Shown: one piece after another, positions 48,365 to 57,462 of the stretch | How the letters are laid out: the number at the start of each line of letters is the position of its first letter | Numbering within the stretch: position 1 is the first letter of the stretch | Origin: Lachnospiraceae bacterium | GTDB lineage: Bacteria; Bacillota; Clostridia; Lachnospirales; Lachnospiraceae | Assembly: GCA_022799175.1 (NCBI GenBank) | Contig: JAAWNY010000002.1 | Span: 28,252 to 92,251, forward strand | Direction: 5' to 3' | DNA: 64,000 nt | Translations under genes and position numbers: made by a program | Notes under the pieces: generated by a model | What the model saw: only the letters and a program-made list of their open reading frames with translations | What the model was told of the DNA's origin: nothing | Database searches by the model: none

Positions 48365-48402
48365 AGAAAAGAGAATAAGGCCCAATATTATGTTGTTTAA
48401 AT

Positions 48403-48547
48403 TTTGTATATTTTCGTTTCGTTTTTAGCAAAAATCAGGGGTTTTAGGAATTCTTAATCTCGAAACCGGAAAAAAGGAACAGATGATTTCCCGTTGCTTC
48501 GCTCCCCTCTTCCTTGGCGTACCTTTTGCCACCACATATCTATGACA
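48403..48547 (-). repeat. Dispersed intergenic repeat, long copy B (minus orientation)
   Basis: Read on the minus strand this contains CCAAGGAAGAGGGGAGCGAA, then CCGGTTTCGAGATTAAGAAT and GCTAAAAACGAAACGAAAAT. The second half is almost identical to copy C at 63869-63982 and to the core of copy A. The first half matches copy D at 55891-55942. It lies between the convergent pilus block and dapA-like gene. Confidence 0.75.
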
Positions 48548-48594
48548 TTGAAATAATGCCTTGTCATTTGATGAGAAAATCATTTCTAGTTATG

Positions 48595-49497
48595 TCAAAG
48601 AGAAACCCCACTGGAAGCAAGAATATGGCGAATTTCAGTAAGCTGTGCTTCGGTGACTGACAACAACGGTCGGGAAACAACGCGGCTGCCCAGGCCGAAA
48701 AGCTCTAGGATGCCTTTCATGCCAGCCATCCAGCAACCACTTACAAAGATTGCCTTGCGGATAGCATTGATCTGTTCCTGAAGCTGACAGGCTTTTTGGA
48801 TTTGACCCTGACAACAGGCGCTTTGAAGCTGCACAAAGAGACCGGGAATGAAATTGGCTAGACCAGGGATACAGCCTTCCGCTCCCCAGAGCATGCTTAC
48901 GCAGCAAAGTTCCTCTGCTCCGTTTAAGACAGCAATGTCTTTATCCTTTAAAAGAATCATGGCTCGCTGTAGTTGTTGCCAGTCGGCGGTGCTGTCTTTA
49001 TAGGCCACAATATTATCATATTCTGCAAGCTGGGATATCGTTTCTGGCAGAATATTGGCGTGCGTGGTTTCTGGAATGTTGTAGACTGCAAGTTTCAAGC
49101 GGGTAGAGCGGCAGATGGCATCATAATGGCGAAGGATTTCTTCCTGGCCGAAGCTGGTGAGGTAAAAGGGCGGAGTGCAGACAGCGATCTCACCGCCACA
49201 TTCTTCAATTATCTGTAATCGTTCGATAACCCGGCTGGTAGATGTGTCAATGGCGCCGCAAAATACGGGAATTTGCTTACCAGCTGCTGCCAGAGCAGTT
49301 TTCATATTTTCCTCCCAGATGTGATCTGGAAGACGTAAGGCTTCGCCGGAAGTGCCATTGACAAAAATTCCCGAGACACCATTTTCGATATCAAAAGAAA
49401 TCAGCCGCTGCAAGGCAGCGGAATCCAGTTTTTCCTGTGAGGTCAAAGGAGTGACAATCGGGGGGATAATGCCGGTATAAGTTGTTTTATTGTTCAT
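48595..49497 (-). CDS. DapA-family aldolase/lyase
   Basis: A 300-residue TIM-barrel enzyme of the dihydrodipicolinate synthase/N-acetylneuraminate lyase family. The Schiff-base lysine is K167 in IVAYKDS, the catalytic tyrosine Y139 in LAVYNIP, and the carboxylate-binding loop GTSGEA is at 48-53. It is not near lysine biosynthesis genes but is the last gene of a minus-strand operon with an SDR dehydrogenase and a regulator, beside an HpcH/HpaI aldolase and a TRAP transporter. A 2-keto-3-deoxy sugar-acid aldolase or dehydratase role is more likely than lysine synthesis. AGAAAGGA precedes the start. Confidence 0.85.
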   Translation of the reverse strand: MNNKTTYTGIIPPIVTPLTSQEKLDSAALQRLISFDIENGVSGIFVNGTSGEALRLPDHIWEENMKTALAAAGKQIPVFCGAIDTSTSRVIERLQIIEECGGEIAVCTPPFYLTSFGQEEILRHYDAICRSTRLKLAVYNIPETTHANILPETISQLAEYDNIVAYKDSTADWQQLQRAMILLKDKDIAVLNGAEELCCVSMLWGAEGCIPGLANFIPGLFVQLQSACCQGQIQKACQLQEQINAIRKAIFVSGCWMAGMKGILELFGLGSRVVSRPLLSVTEAQLTEIRHILASSGVSL

Positions 49498-49523
49498 AAC
49501 AATCCTTTCTTTGCAGAGTATAT

Positions 49524-50645
49524 TTATGAATGACAGTTTTTGCTGCTATTCTGGCAAACCTGCGCACTGGTTGCATTGACCATATGAGAAACCAAACGGG
49601 GACCTCTACAGCTTTCTCGCTCTACAATACCAGGTTGAAAAAGATAATATTCAAAATCAAGCAGAGGTTTCTCGTTTAAAATATCCCAGAGTAATTCTGC
49701 CGCCTTCTCTCCAATCTCATAATTTTTGTAAGATATGGAGGTGAGAGAGCATGGAAGACGATTGCAGATATCCGTGTTGTCATAACCGATAATGCCAATA
49801 TCATCAGAAATTTTCAGACTATGTGCCTGGATGGCCTGGCAACATTCCTCCGCTACCTGATCGTTAAAGCAGAAGATAGCGTCTAAGGTCTCCTTACTTT
49901 GTAGGAGATCTCTGGTAGCCTGGGTGATATCTGGATCAAAGCGGATTAATCGGCGATTGATGGGAATATTTTCTTCCATCAGCATGGAAATATAGCCTTG
50001 GCAACGATCAATGCTAGTCTTATATTTTAAGCGAGCCAAATAGGCGATATTACGATAACCATGGTGGATCAGGTGTTTGGTAGCAATATATCCTCCATAG
50101 AAATCATTGGAGGTGACGGTCGGCACATTGATGCCTTCTACGCTGCGATTGCAAAAGACAAAGGGAGTCTTGGCAGAGGCTAGTTGGTTATAGAGCCGGA
50201 AATTAACCCGGATATCATTCGATACTACGGGTACAATAATCATGCCAGACACACCAGAACAGAGCAGGCGCTTTACGTATTGTTCCTGTTTATCGGAATC
50301 ATTGTCTGAATTACAGATAATAATATTGATTCCGTAACGCTGAGCTACGTTTTCCGCTCCTCGTACCAGGCCGGGATAAACGGCATCCATAACATTGGGA
50401 ACGATGACGCCCCAGGTCCCCACTGGCGACAAGCCGCCATCTGTCAGACCAACGACATAAGTTCCGCTGCCGTTGCGGGAGGTAAGAAAACCCTCTTCTT
50501 CTAACTCACGGATAGCTTTATCCAGGGTTGTGCGGGTGGTGTCAAGCTTCTGGCAAAGAATCGGACGAGAGGGAAGTCTCTCTCCGGGCATATATTTGCT
50601 GATTTCTTGAAGCATAGCCTGCTTGATCTCCTTGTAACGCAGCAT
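49524..50645 (-). CDS. GntR/LacI hybrid transcriptional regulator (AraR-like)
   Basis: A 373-residue regulator. The N-terminus (about 1-70) is a GntR-type winged helix (PSRPILCQKLDTTRTTLDKA and SRNGSGTYVV). The rest is a LacI-type periplasmic-binding sensor domain (WGVIVPNVMDAVYPGLVRGA through DDIGIIGYDNTDICNRL). This layout matches AraR-type carbohydrate regulators. The start at 50645 is chosen over 50702 because AAAGGAG lies about 9 bases upstream. It sits between the SDR and DapA-like genes and probably binds the palindromes in the divergent promoter region near 51.6-51.85 kb, responding to a pathway sugar acid. Confidence 0.88.
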   Translation of the reverse strand: MLRYKEIKQAMLQEISKYMPGERLPSRPILCQKLDTTRTTLDKAIRELEEEGFLTSRNGSGTYVVGLTDGGLSPVGTWGVIVPNVMDAVYPGLVRGAENVAQRYGINIIICNSDNDSDKQEQYVKRLLCSGVSGMIIVPVVSNDIRVNFRLYNQLASAKTPFVFCNRSVEGINVPTVTSNDFYGGYIATKHLIHHGYRNIAYLARLKYKTSIDRCQGYISMLMEENIPINRRLIRFDPDITQATRDLLQSKETLDAIFCFNDQVAEECCQAIQAHSLKISDDIGIIGYDNTDICNRLPCSLTSISYKNYEIGEKAAELLWDILNEKPLLDFEYYLFQPGIVERESCRGPRLVSHMVNATSAQVCQNSSKNCHS

Positions 50646-50733
50646 ATGTGTATTCTCCTTTTGTGTGAATAATATATAAATCATTTTTTCGTGGACAACC
50701 AATCAAAAGGTCATGCCTGCACGAGTATTTGAT

Positions 50734-51543
50734 TCACTTAAAGACAGAAAAGCCACCGTCCACCATCAAATTATGTCCCGTTACATAATCGGAAGCTGGC
50801 GAAGCCAAGAACAAGGCGGCGCCTTTGATATCCAGGCCCATGGTTCCCATGCGTCCGGTCATCGTAGCCCTGGCATAATCATCAACGAAACCTTGGGGCA
50901 GATCGCCTTTGTCAAAACCTCCGGGAGAGATGCAGTTGACTTGTACATGGTAAGGAGCCATAAAGGCGGCCAGATCCCGGGTCATACCGATGATGCCTGC
51001 CTTGGAAGCGGCGTAATCTACGGGCTGTTCCATTTTGTGATTTCGGCGGTACATGTCCCGATCCCGACCAACAACACCAGCAATGGAACCGATATTGATA
51101 ATCTTACCACTGTTTTGTTCGGCCATATAGCGGCCGACAGATTGGCAACAGTATAAAGGGCCGAGCAGGTTGACGGTGATCATGTCGGTGATATCCTGAG
51201 GATCCCGCTTAAGAAAGCAACCCTCGGAGGCGCCAGATCCGCCGCCAGCATTATTGATTAGAATATCAATATGTCCTTTCCAGGTATACACGGCGTCGGC
51301 CATGGCCTGTACTTGGTCGGGAAACCGTTGATCGGTCTGAAAGAGAAAGATCTGGGTTCCATAATTTTCAGAGAGTTCTGCACCAGCCTTTTTAAGTTTT
51401 TCTTGATTGCGAGAAGCCAGGGCAATATGACATCCTGCGGAAGCCAGGGCCTGAGCCATATCAAAGCCAAGCCAGGAATGGCCACCTGTGATCAGCGCCA
51501 CTTTTCCGGATAAATCAAATAGGGTATGGATGGATTCTTTCAT
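50734..51543 (-). CDS. SDR-family dehydrogenase, sugar-acid type
   Basis: A 269-residue short-chain dehydrogenase. The cofactor loop reads TGGHSWLGFDMA (19-30), a variant of the TGGxxGIG pattern, followed by NNAGG at 98-102. Catalytic residues are S153, Y177 and K181 (YAASK). The C-terminal GG.S..SDYVTGHNLMVDGG segment is typical of gluconate 5-dehydrogenase-like enzymes. The start at 51543 is used because AGAAAGGA lies about 7 bases upstream. It is the first gene of the minus-strand operon. The exact substrate and cofactor preference cannot be read. Confidence 0.87.
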   Translation of the reverse strand: MKESIHTLFDLSGKVALITGGHSWLGFDMAQALASAGCHIALASRNQEKLKKAGAELSENYGTQIFLFQTDQRFPDQVQAMADAVYTWKGHIDILINNAGGGSGASEGCFLKRDPQDITDMITVNLLGPLYCCQSVGRYMAEQNSGKIINIGSIAGVVGRDRDMYRRNHKMEQPVDYAASKAGIIGMTRDLAAFMAPYHVQVNCISPGGFDKGDLPQGFVDDYARATMTGRMGTMGLDIKGAALFLASPASDYVTGHNLMVDGGFSVFK

Positions 51544-51634
51544 AATATCCTTTCTGGCGTCAAGCATATTTAAAAACGTTTTTGTTTGAAAATTCACTTG
51601 AAAACGCCTGTGGACGGCAATGCCGCAAATAATG

Positions 51635-51655
51635 TTGACTATTAACGGTCAGATA
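51635..51655. promoter_or_regulatory. Candidate operator 1 (TGAC-N8-GTCA)
   Basis: TTGACTATTAACGGTCAGAT contains TGAC and GTCA separated by 8 bases. It lies about 92 bases upstream of the SDR start and matches operator 2 in arm sequence, spacing and the TATT that follows the first arm. Confidence 0.5.
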
Positions 51656-51831
51656 TTGAAAATCAGTTAAAAATAAAAAGGCTGATCGAATTTGAAAATG
51701 AAAAACTTATATTCCATGTAGAAGATATAACATTAAAAAACCAGAAAGTCAAGAGAGATATTGGAAGTTTTGCTGATTATTTGCTGTAAAAAACAGGAAA
51801 ATAAGATAATCTGACCGATTTTATTTAATAT

Positions 51832-51852
51832 CTGACTATTTTTGGTCAAATT
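51832..51852. promoter_or_regulatory. Candidate operator 2 (TGAC-N8-GTCA) next to -35
   Basis: CTGACTATTTTTGGTCAAAT repeats the arms and spacing of operator 1 and ends 3 bases before the -35 box of the HpaI-TRAP promoter. A second palindrome GTCAAATTGGTTGAC (51845-51859) overlaps the -35 box. Confidence 0.55.
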
Positions 51853-51854
51853 GG

Positions 51855-51883
51855 TTGACATCAGAATGGCTTTCGATTATGAT
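51855..51883 (+). promoter_or_regulatory. Sigma-A promoter of the aldolase/TRAP operon
   Basis: A perfect TTGACA (51855-51860), a 17-base spacer and TATGAT (51878-51883, 5 of 6) lie 58 bases upstream of the aldolase ATG. The remainder of the 398-base divergent gap is AT-rich and holds the two candidate operators. Confidence 0.75.
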
Positions 51884-51941
51884 GAAGGCACTGAAAGGGT
51901 TGATCGAAGAAATTATCAGAAAGAGAGGTTACAATGGTAAC

Positions 51942-52760
51942 ATGATGACGAATACGTTTTTTAAAAACAGCTTAAAGGAAAAGATGAAAAAGCGGCCAGT
52001 ATTCGGGATGACAATCTGCAGTGGCTCACCAGCGATTATCGAGATGTTGGGATATGGTGGTTTGGATTTTGCTTTCATTGACACCGAGCATAATTCCAAT
52101 GGGGTTGGTGATTGTCGGGAGTTGATTTTGGCGGCACGTATGGGTGGCGTCGCACCTCTGGTGCGGGTAGGTAGCCCGGATGAGGTGGAGATCCGCAAGG
52201 CTTTGGAGTTGGGAGCTGAAGGCGTAATTATTCCCCATATTAAGACTGTGGAGGAGATGGAGACTTGTGTGCGGGGCGCCAAATTTCCACCTCTGGGTCG
52301 CCGGGGACTGGACTTCGGTGTTCGATCTGCTGGCTACGGGTTGCGGGAATATGAGAACTCGGATTATATCAGTTACAGCAATGATACGGAGTTGGTCATT
52401 CCCATGATGGAGGATTTTGAGTTTACAGCGAATATGGACGAGCTGATAGCAATACCAGGGATTGACGCCATCAATTTTGGCCCGGCAGATTATGCCAATT
52501 CCCTGGCATTGCGCACGGGCTACAGCACCGATGAGCCTCAAGTCTATGAGGCTCTGCAAAAGCTCAGAGCTTATTGTGAACCTAAGGGTATCGGCATCAT
52601 GGCTCCGGCCAATCCTCCGACGTTAGAAAGTGCAATGGATTTGATTCATAAGGGAGCAACAATGATTATTATGTCAAGTGATTTTAATATTTGGAATGCT
52701 AGTGTTCGTTCCATTCGCGAGGAGATTGAGAAAGTGCTGAAGGAACAAATGCCTAAATAA
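51942..52760 (+). CDS. HpcH/HpaI-family aldolase
   Basis: A 272-residue class II pyruvate aldolase of the HpcH/HpaI family, which splits 2-keto-3-deoxy acids into pyruvate and an aldehyde using a divalent metal. FIDTEHNSNG with H50, VRVGSPDEVEIRKALELGAE and GVIIPHIKTVEEM are family motifs, and the metal-site region MMEDFE and GPADYANS are present. ATG 51942 is chosen; AGAGAGG lies about 13 bases upstream, slightly far, and ATG 51945 is equivalent. Being first in the TRAP operon suggests it acts on the imported sugar acid. Confidence 0.87.
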   Translation: MMTNTFFKNSLKEKMKKRPVFGMTICSGSPAIIEMLGYGGLDFAFIDTEHNSNGVGDCRELILAARMGGVAPLVRVGSPDEVEIRKALELGAEGVIIPHIKTVEEMETCVRGAKFPPLGRRGLDFGVRSAGYGLREYENSDYISYSNDTELVIPMMEDFEFTANMDELIAIPGIDAINFGPADYANSLALRTGYSTDEPQVYEALQKLRAYCEPKGIGIMAPANPPTLESAMDLIHKGATMIIMSSDFNIWNASVRSIREEIEKVLKEQMPK

Positions 52761-52838
52761 AAAACAGGAAAAACTGACATTTATCACTTGAAAATCGTAC
52801 GGCAAAAGACAAAATTATAAAATTGGAGGTTATAAATA

Positions 52839-53960
52839 ATGAAAAAATTGATATCCGTTCTTCTGTGTGTTGCTTTGACATGTAGTGTAACAGCTTGTGG
52901 AAAATCCGATTCTTCAGGAGGAGGGACCTCAGCGCCAGCGCCGACTTCTGCTCCAGAGGCGGCCCCAGCAGATACAACGGCTCCAGAGGCGACAACAGCT
53001 CCGGACAAGGTCTATACGATGAACTGTGGGATATCCATTGCCTCAGGCACACCGCGGGAAGAAAGCTGTGATGTCTGCTATGCAGAGAGTTTTAAGGAAT
53101 ATGTGGAGGAGCATTCTGGAGGAGCCATCAAATTTGACATTTTCTATGGAAACAGCTTGGGCTCAGATGCTGATGTAGTGGCCGGATTGTCCAATGGTTC
53201 CGTAGAATTCTACTGTGGTGATATTACCACGGTATCTTCCTATTATAATCCAGCATTGTTGTTTTCCATTCCAGGCGCTATCGGCTCGATCGAGGAGGCC
53301 AATCGTCTGTTTGACAGTGAATGGGGACAGAAATTTTTTGATGCGTGTGCATCCACTTCTGGGATCCGTATTCTATGTTCTGTAGGGAAGGGATTTCGCA
53401 ACTTTACCACAGTAAAGCACCCGATTAAGACCGTGGATGATGTGGCGGGACTGAGTTTTCGCGTTTTGAACAATCCTTTGTATATCCGGATGGTAGAGTC
53501 TCTGTCAGCTAGTGCGGTGCCGATGGATATTTCTGAGTTGTACACGGCCCTGCAAAATGGAGTGGTAGACGGACATGAAAATTCTATTCCCAATATTTTG
53601 CAGGACAAGACTTATGAGGTGGAAAAATATTTGGTGTTGGATGCCCATACGGGCAGTTATTTCTGCGGTATGATTAGCGATTCTTTTTATCAGTCTTTGC
53701 CGGCCGAACTGCAACAGGTGGTACAGGAGGCCAATGAGTATGCGAAAGAGCAGGTGAAGGAGACAGCAAATAATATTTTGACCAATGGCATCGAAACTCT
53801 GCGCGAGAATGGCGTGGAAGTTTATGAACCGACAAAGGAGGAGCTGGAAGCCTGGCATACCGCTTATGCAGAGCAGTGTATGGAACTGGCAAAAGAGCAA
53901 ATCGGAGCTGAGATCGTGGATGATTTCGTAGCTGCTGTTGCCAAATATGGCAAGGAGTAG
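52839..53960 (+). CDS. dctP: TRAP transporter substrate-binding lipoprotein (DctP family)
   Basis: A 373-residue solute-binding protein that delivers an organic acid to the TRAP permease. The signal ends in a lipobox with the lipidated Cys at residue 20 (SVTAC), followed by a Ser/Thr/Ala/Pro linker (about 22-55). The DctP core has GNSLGSDADVVAGLSNGSVEF and the ligand-arginine region GLSFRVLNNPLY. AATTGGAGG precedes the ATG. As a Gram-positive protein it is tethered to the outer membrane leaflet by lipid. Confidence 0.92.
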   Translation: MKKLISVLLCVALTCSVTACGKSDSSGGGTSAPAPTSAPEAAPADTTAPEATTAPDKVYTMNCGISIASGTPREESCDVCYAESFKEYVEEHSGGAIKFDIFYGNSLGSDADVVAGLSNGSVEFYCGDITTVSSYYNPALLFSIPGAIGSIEEANRLFDSEWGQKFFDACASTSGIRILCSVGKGFRNFTTVKHPIKTVDDVAGLSFRVLNNPLYIRMVESLSASAVPMDISELYTALQNGVVDGHENSIPNILQDKTYEVEKYLVLDAHTGSYFCGMISDSFYQSLPAELQQVVQEANEYAKEQVKETANNILTNGIETLRENGVEVYEPTKEELEAWHTAYAEQCMELAKEQIGAEIVDDFVAAVAKYGKE

Positions 53961-53984
53961 GGATATCCGAAGGAGGAAATTTGC

Positions 53985-54551
53985 TTGGATAGGATGAAGA
54001 AGATTTTTCATGTGCTGAGAAAGGGATCGGATCTGGCAGGTAAAATAATTCAGGCACTGAATGCGGCGCTGGTTTTTGGATGCTTTCTGGCAGTGTTCTT
54101 CCAGGTTATCAACCGGTATATTCTGGTAAAACAAACGTTGTTTCACTGGAATTCTGTTACCTGGACAGACGAACTTTCCCGATTTTTACTGGTGGGAATC
54201 ACCTACTTTTCTCTGGGACAAATCTATAAGTATGGGCAGATGTCCCGGGCAGACATGGTGTATTCTCGGCTGAAACCGAGAGCTAAAAAGATTCTGTATG
54301 TGTTGGAGATGGGGATGATTGTGGTTTTTCTGGTGGCAATGATTCGTTATGGGATCGCATTTGCCGGAGCCAACAAAATTTACAAGTCAGAAATGCTGCG
54401 GATTCCCGGAAATATCCTGTATCTGATCCCTGTGGTAGGAGGAATTTTGATTAGTTATGAGCTGCTTACGGAACTGACAGGGGTACTTTGTGGAGAGATA
54501 GAGCCGTTTGAAAGTTTAGCCAGGCCGGATGATACCGCAGGTGCGGAGTAA
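53985..54551 (+). CDS. dctQ: TRAP transporter small permease (DctQ family)
   Basis: A 188-residue membrane protein with four hydrophobic segments, the DctQ topology. NSVTWTDELSRFLLVGITYFS is the family signature. The start is a TTG at 53985 supported by AAGGAGGAA; ATG 53994 would sit too far from the site. It pairs with DctM to form the Na+-driven importer. Confidence 0.9.
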   Translation: MDRMKKIFHVLRKGSDLAGKIIQALNAALVFGCFLAVFFQVINRYILVKQTLFHWNSVTWTDELSRFLLVGITYFSLGQIYKYGQMSRADMVYSRLKPRAKKILYVLEMGMIVVFLVAMIRYGIAFAGANKIYKSEMLRIPGNILYLIPVVGGILISYELLTELTGVLCGEIEPFESLARPDDTAGAE

Positions 54552-54561
54552 GGAGGGAGAT

Positions 54562-55842
54562 ATGCTGTTGCCTTTGTTGCTGCTATTGTTGTTTCTGGTG
54601 TGCTGCTTTATCGGCATACCGGTCGGCTTCTGCATTGGTTTTACCACCTGGGTTGCCTTTCTTTTGCTGGACGGAAAGATGATTGTGCTGGCACAGAAAT
54701 TGTTTTCTGGCGTTAATAGTTTTTCTTATCTGTGTATTCCGTTATTTGTACTATGTGCAGAGATTATGACCCGGGGGAAGCTGATTAATAAAATTGTAGA
54801 GTTTTGTAATGTACTGATTGGCCATGTAAAGGGGGGACTGGGGTATGTAAATGTACTGGGAAGCATGGTATTTGCTGGTATTTCCGGGTCGGCTTCGGCA
54901 GACATGGCAAGTCTGGGACTGATTATGGCAGATACGATGACAGCGGCAGGGTATAACCGGAGATTCTCCGTAACCCTGTCAGCGGCCTCCGCTACGATTG
55001 CACCGCTTATTCCACCATCCACCATCATGATTATCTTTGCCTCTGCGGCAGGCGGGGTATCGATCGGGAAGATGTTTGCTGGTGGTCTGCTGCCAGGGGT
55101 GGTGTATGGGGCGGCACAGATTGCCATTTGTGCCTACTATGCTCGGAAGTATGATTTTCCCTCTACCGGGCGCCGGGCCTCCTTCAAAGAAATATGGAGT
55201 ACCTTTAAAACTTCGGCTCTGGTTTTAGCTCTGCCAGTGATTATCTTTGGTTCTATTGTCACAGGGATCTGTACGGCCACAGAAGCAGGTTCTCTGGCGG
55301 TGTGCTATGCGCTGATTGTAACTTTTGCACAGAAGCGTATGAATGGTAAAGATTTATTCCGGTGTCTGGTAAATACGGCCCGTTTGACTTCTTCCGTCAC
55401 ATTTATCGTAGCCACGGCTTGTGCTATGGGATGGGTGGTGTCGGCTTTGCAGATTCCTCAGAAACTGGCAATATTCTGTCTGGAATTCATTACTACGCCG
55501 ATTATGTTTTTGATGTTTGTCAATGTGTTGTTATTGATTGTGGGGTGTCTTTTAGACGGCGCACCAGCGGTACTTCTGCTGGCGCCGATCCTTTGTCCGG
55601 TAGCGGCGCAATATGGGATCGATCCAATTCATTTCGGTATTGTAATGTGCATGAACCTCACGATTGGGTTGATCACTCCGCCGATTGGCATTCTGTTGTT
55701 TGTGGCATCAAATGTCACCGGGACGAAGCTAAGCGAGCTGTATAAGAGTGTATGGCCTTTTGTGGTTACGGCGATTGTCGTGCTATTGGTGGTTACCTAT
55801 ATTCCAGCAACGGTCACTTTTATTCCGAATTTAATGAAATAG
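54562..55842 (+). CDS. dctM: TRAP transporter large permease (DctM family)
   Basis: A 426-residue integral membrane protein with about 11-12 hydrophobic segments. The motifs PLFVLCAEIMTRG, GSASADMASLG, IAPLIPPSTIMIIFA and the mirrored NLTIGLITPPIGILLF hold the Na+ and substrate sites typical of DctM. ATG 54562 has AAGGAGGG upstream and lies just after dctQ. No clear terminator follows. Confidence 0.93.
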   Translation: MLLPLLLLLLFLVCCFIGIPVGFCIGFTTWVAFLLLDGKMIVLAQKLFSGVNSFSYLCIPLFVLCAEIMTRGKLINKIVEFCNVLIGHVKGGLGYVNVLGSMVFAGISGSASADMASLGLIMADTMTAAGYNRRFSVTLSAASATIAPLIPPSTIMIIFASAAGGVSIGKMFAGGLLPGVVYGAAQIAICAYYARKYDFPSTGRRASFKEIWSTFKTSALVLALPVIIFGSIVTGICTATEAGSLAVCYALIVTFAQKRMNGKDLFRCLVNTARLTSSVTFIVATACAMGWVVSALQIPQKLAIFCLEFITTPIMFLMFVNVLLLIVGCLLDGAPAVLLLAPILCPVAAQYGIDPIHFGIVMCMNLTIGLITPPIGILLFVASNVTGTKLSELYKSVWPFVVTAIVVLLVVTYIPATVTFIPNLMK

Positions 55843-55890
55843 TGGGCTTTGAAAGGTATGCCTGGGAAAAGTCACAGACCATGTTCTATT

Positions 55891-55942
55891 GCTTTTCCCC
55901 CTCTTCCTTGGCGTACCTTCTATCACTACTTATCTAAATGAC
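55891..55942 (-). repeat. Dispersed intergenic repeat, partial copy D
   Basis: CCCCTCTTCCTTGGCGTACC and the following TT (55898-55919) are identical to 48504-48525 in copy B, and similarity continues about 20 bases further. Only the first half of the element is present, downstream of dctM. It occupies part of a 344-base gap that also carries the promoter at 56019. Confidence 0.65.
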
Positions 55943-56018
55943 AGTAGTTCTTTTTAGTCTTAATGAGCAAAAATATACCCTTTTCCATAAAAATCCGTCG
56001 CCGACATACAAATGTAGC

Positions 56019-56048
56019 TGGACAAATGACCGCTGTATGTGCTATACT
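56019..56048 (+). promoter_or_regulatory. Extended -10 promoter for the DUF3798 lipoprotein gene
   Basis: TGGACA (56019-56024), an 18-base spacer and TATACT (56043-56048) preceded by TGC give an extended -10 promoter. Downstream, TGAC-N7-GTCA followed by GATA (56063-56081) resembles the candidate operators of the neighbouring divergent region but has a spacing one base shorter. Confidence 0.6.
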
Positions 56049-56186
56049 GGTAACACTTTGTTTGACAAAAGTGGTCAGATAAGGTATCGGCGGATTTTAT
56101 GCGTTGTCTGAATGCGTAGTTCAGAGTATGAGATCCGGCTAACATTGGGTGTAAAAGCGCTCAGAATAAAAAGGAGGAGACAAGTA

Positions 56187-57437
56187 ATGAAAAAGAGATT
56201 ACTTAGCCTGACGCTAGCAGCGGCGATGGTGCTTTCCATGGCCGGATGCCGTGGAGCAGAGCCGGCTGCGACGACAGCAGCACCAGAGACGACGACGGCT
56301 GCGGCAGCAGAGGCAGAGACGACGACGGCTGCAGAGGGTGATACTGCAGAAACGACTGAGGCGGCAGAGCCGGCAGGAGATTTCAAGATTGGTATCATCA
56401 CTGGTACAGCTTCTCAGGGTGATGAGGAGATTACACAGGCAAACAAGATGAAAGAGAAGTATGGCGACATGATCGTTACTTCTACTTATCCGGATAACTT
56501 TACCACAGAGACGGAGACGGTTATCTCCAATACTGTGGCAATGGCTTCCGATCCAGCAGTGAAAGCGATTATCTGGTGTCAGGCGATTCCGGGTACGGCA
56601 GCGGCGATTGACAAAGTTCGTGAGACTCGTCCGGATATGATTTTCATCGTTGGTACTCCTGGTGAGGACCCGGGGGTTATCAATCCGAAGGCAGATATCG
56701 TTCTGCAGGTAGATGAGCCAGGATGCGGTATCGTGATTCCGCCGCAGGCGAAAAAACAGGGTGCCAAGACCATGATTCACTATTCCTTCCCGCGCCATAT
56801 GAGTTATGCTCTGATTGTGGCTCGTCATGAGAACCTGAAGAAATACTGTGCGGAGAATGGCATTGAACTGGTAGATGTTACGGCTCCGGATCCGACTGGT
56901 GATTCCGGCATTACTGGTGCTCAGCAGTTCATTCTGGAGGATGTACCGCGTCAGATCGAGAAGTACGGCAAGGATACCGTGTTCTTTACCACCAACTGTG
57001 GTATGCAGGAGCCGTTGATTCGTTCCGTATTTGAGAATGGTGCAATCTACAGCCTGCAGTGCTGCCCGTCCCCGTTCCATGCTTTCCCGGCTGCTCTGAA
57101 TATTGACATGGCCGGTCATGAGGCAGATGTGGATTACATGATGGAGCAGCTTCAGGCAAAGGTTACCGAGGCCAACATGGGCGGCCGCGTATCTACCTGG
57201 GGTGTTCCTTGTAATATGCTGTTCATCAGCGCAGGCGTTGAGTATGCAAAGAAAGTTCTCGAGGGCGAGACCAACGGCCAAGTTCTGGATGAGGCGTTGC
57301 TGCGTTCTACCGTTCAGGAGTGTGCAGAGGAGTTTACTCCTGGCGCTCAGATGACCTTGGATTATTATGTGGATGATGATGGCAATGCAAAGGAGAATCA
57401 TTTCCTGGTAATGTCTGATTTCGTTACCTTTGAATAA
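56187..57437 (+). CDS. DUF3798 substrate-binding lipoprotein
   Basis: A 416-residue lipoprotein. The lipobox Cys is residue 21 (LSMAGC), followed by a low-complexity Ala/Thr/Glu linker (about 25-66). The remaining domain has a periplasmic-binding fold start (FKIGIITGTASQGDEE) and motifs such as IHYSFPRHMSYALIVARHE that I associate with DUF3798. It is followed by a two-domain ATPase and two permeases of the nucleoside/ribose type, so it is probably that system's ligand-binding protein. Codon use is strongly biased towards CGT, GGT, GCT and CTG, suggesting high expression. AAGGAGGAG precedes the ATG. Confidence 0.85.
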   Translation: MKKRLLSLTLAAAMVLSMAGCRGAEPAATTAAPETTTAAAAEAETTTAAEGDTAETTEAAEPAGDFKIGIITGTASQGDEEITQANKMKEKYGDMIVTSTYPDNFTTETETVISNTVAMASDPAVKAIIWCQAIPGTAAAIDKVRETRPDMIFIVGTPGEDPGVINPKADIVLQVDEPGCGIVIPPQAKKQGAKTMIHYSFPRHMSYALIVARHENLKKYCAENGIELVDVTAPDPTGDSGITGAQQFILEDVPRQIEKYGKDTVFFTTNCGMQEPLIRSVFENGAIYSLQCCPSPFHAFPAALNIDMAGHEADVDYMMEQLQAKVTEANMGGRVSTWGVPCNMLFISAGVEYAKKVLEGETNGQVLDEALLRSTVQECAEEFTPGAQMTLDYYVDDDGNAKENHFLVMSDFVTFE

Positions 57438-57462
57438 TCGAATAATGTGATGGTATCTGGGG

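Noticed and set aside
48595..49497. dapA for lysine biosynthesis
   Set aside because: The gene sits with a dehydrogenase, a carbohydrate-type regulator and a TRAP importer and not with lysine genes; the family includes many sugar-acid lyases.
56214..57401. A 395-codon open frame on the minus strand opposite the DUF3798 gene
   Set aside because: The plus-strand gene has a lipobox, ribosome site and family motifs. The antisense frame has no such features and is explained by the strong codon bias of the sense gene.
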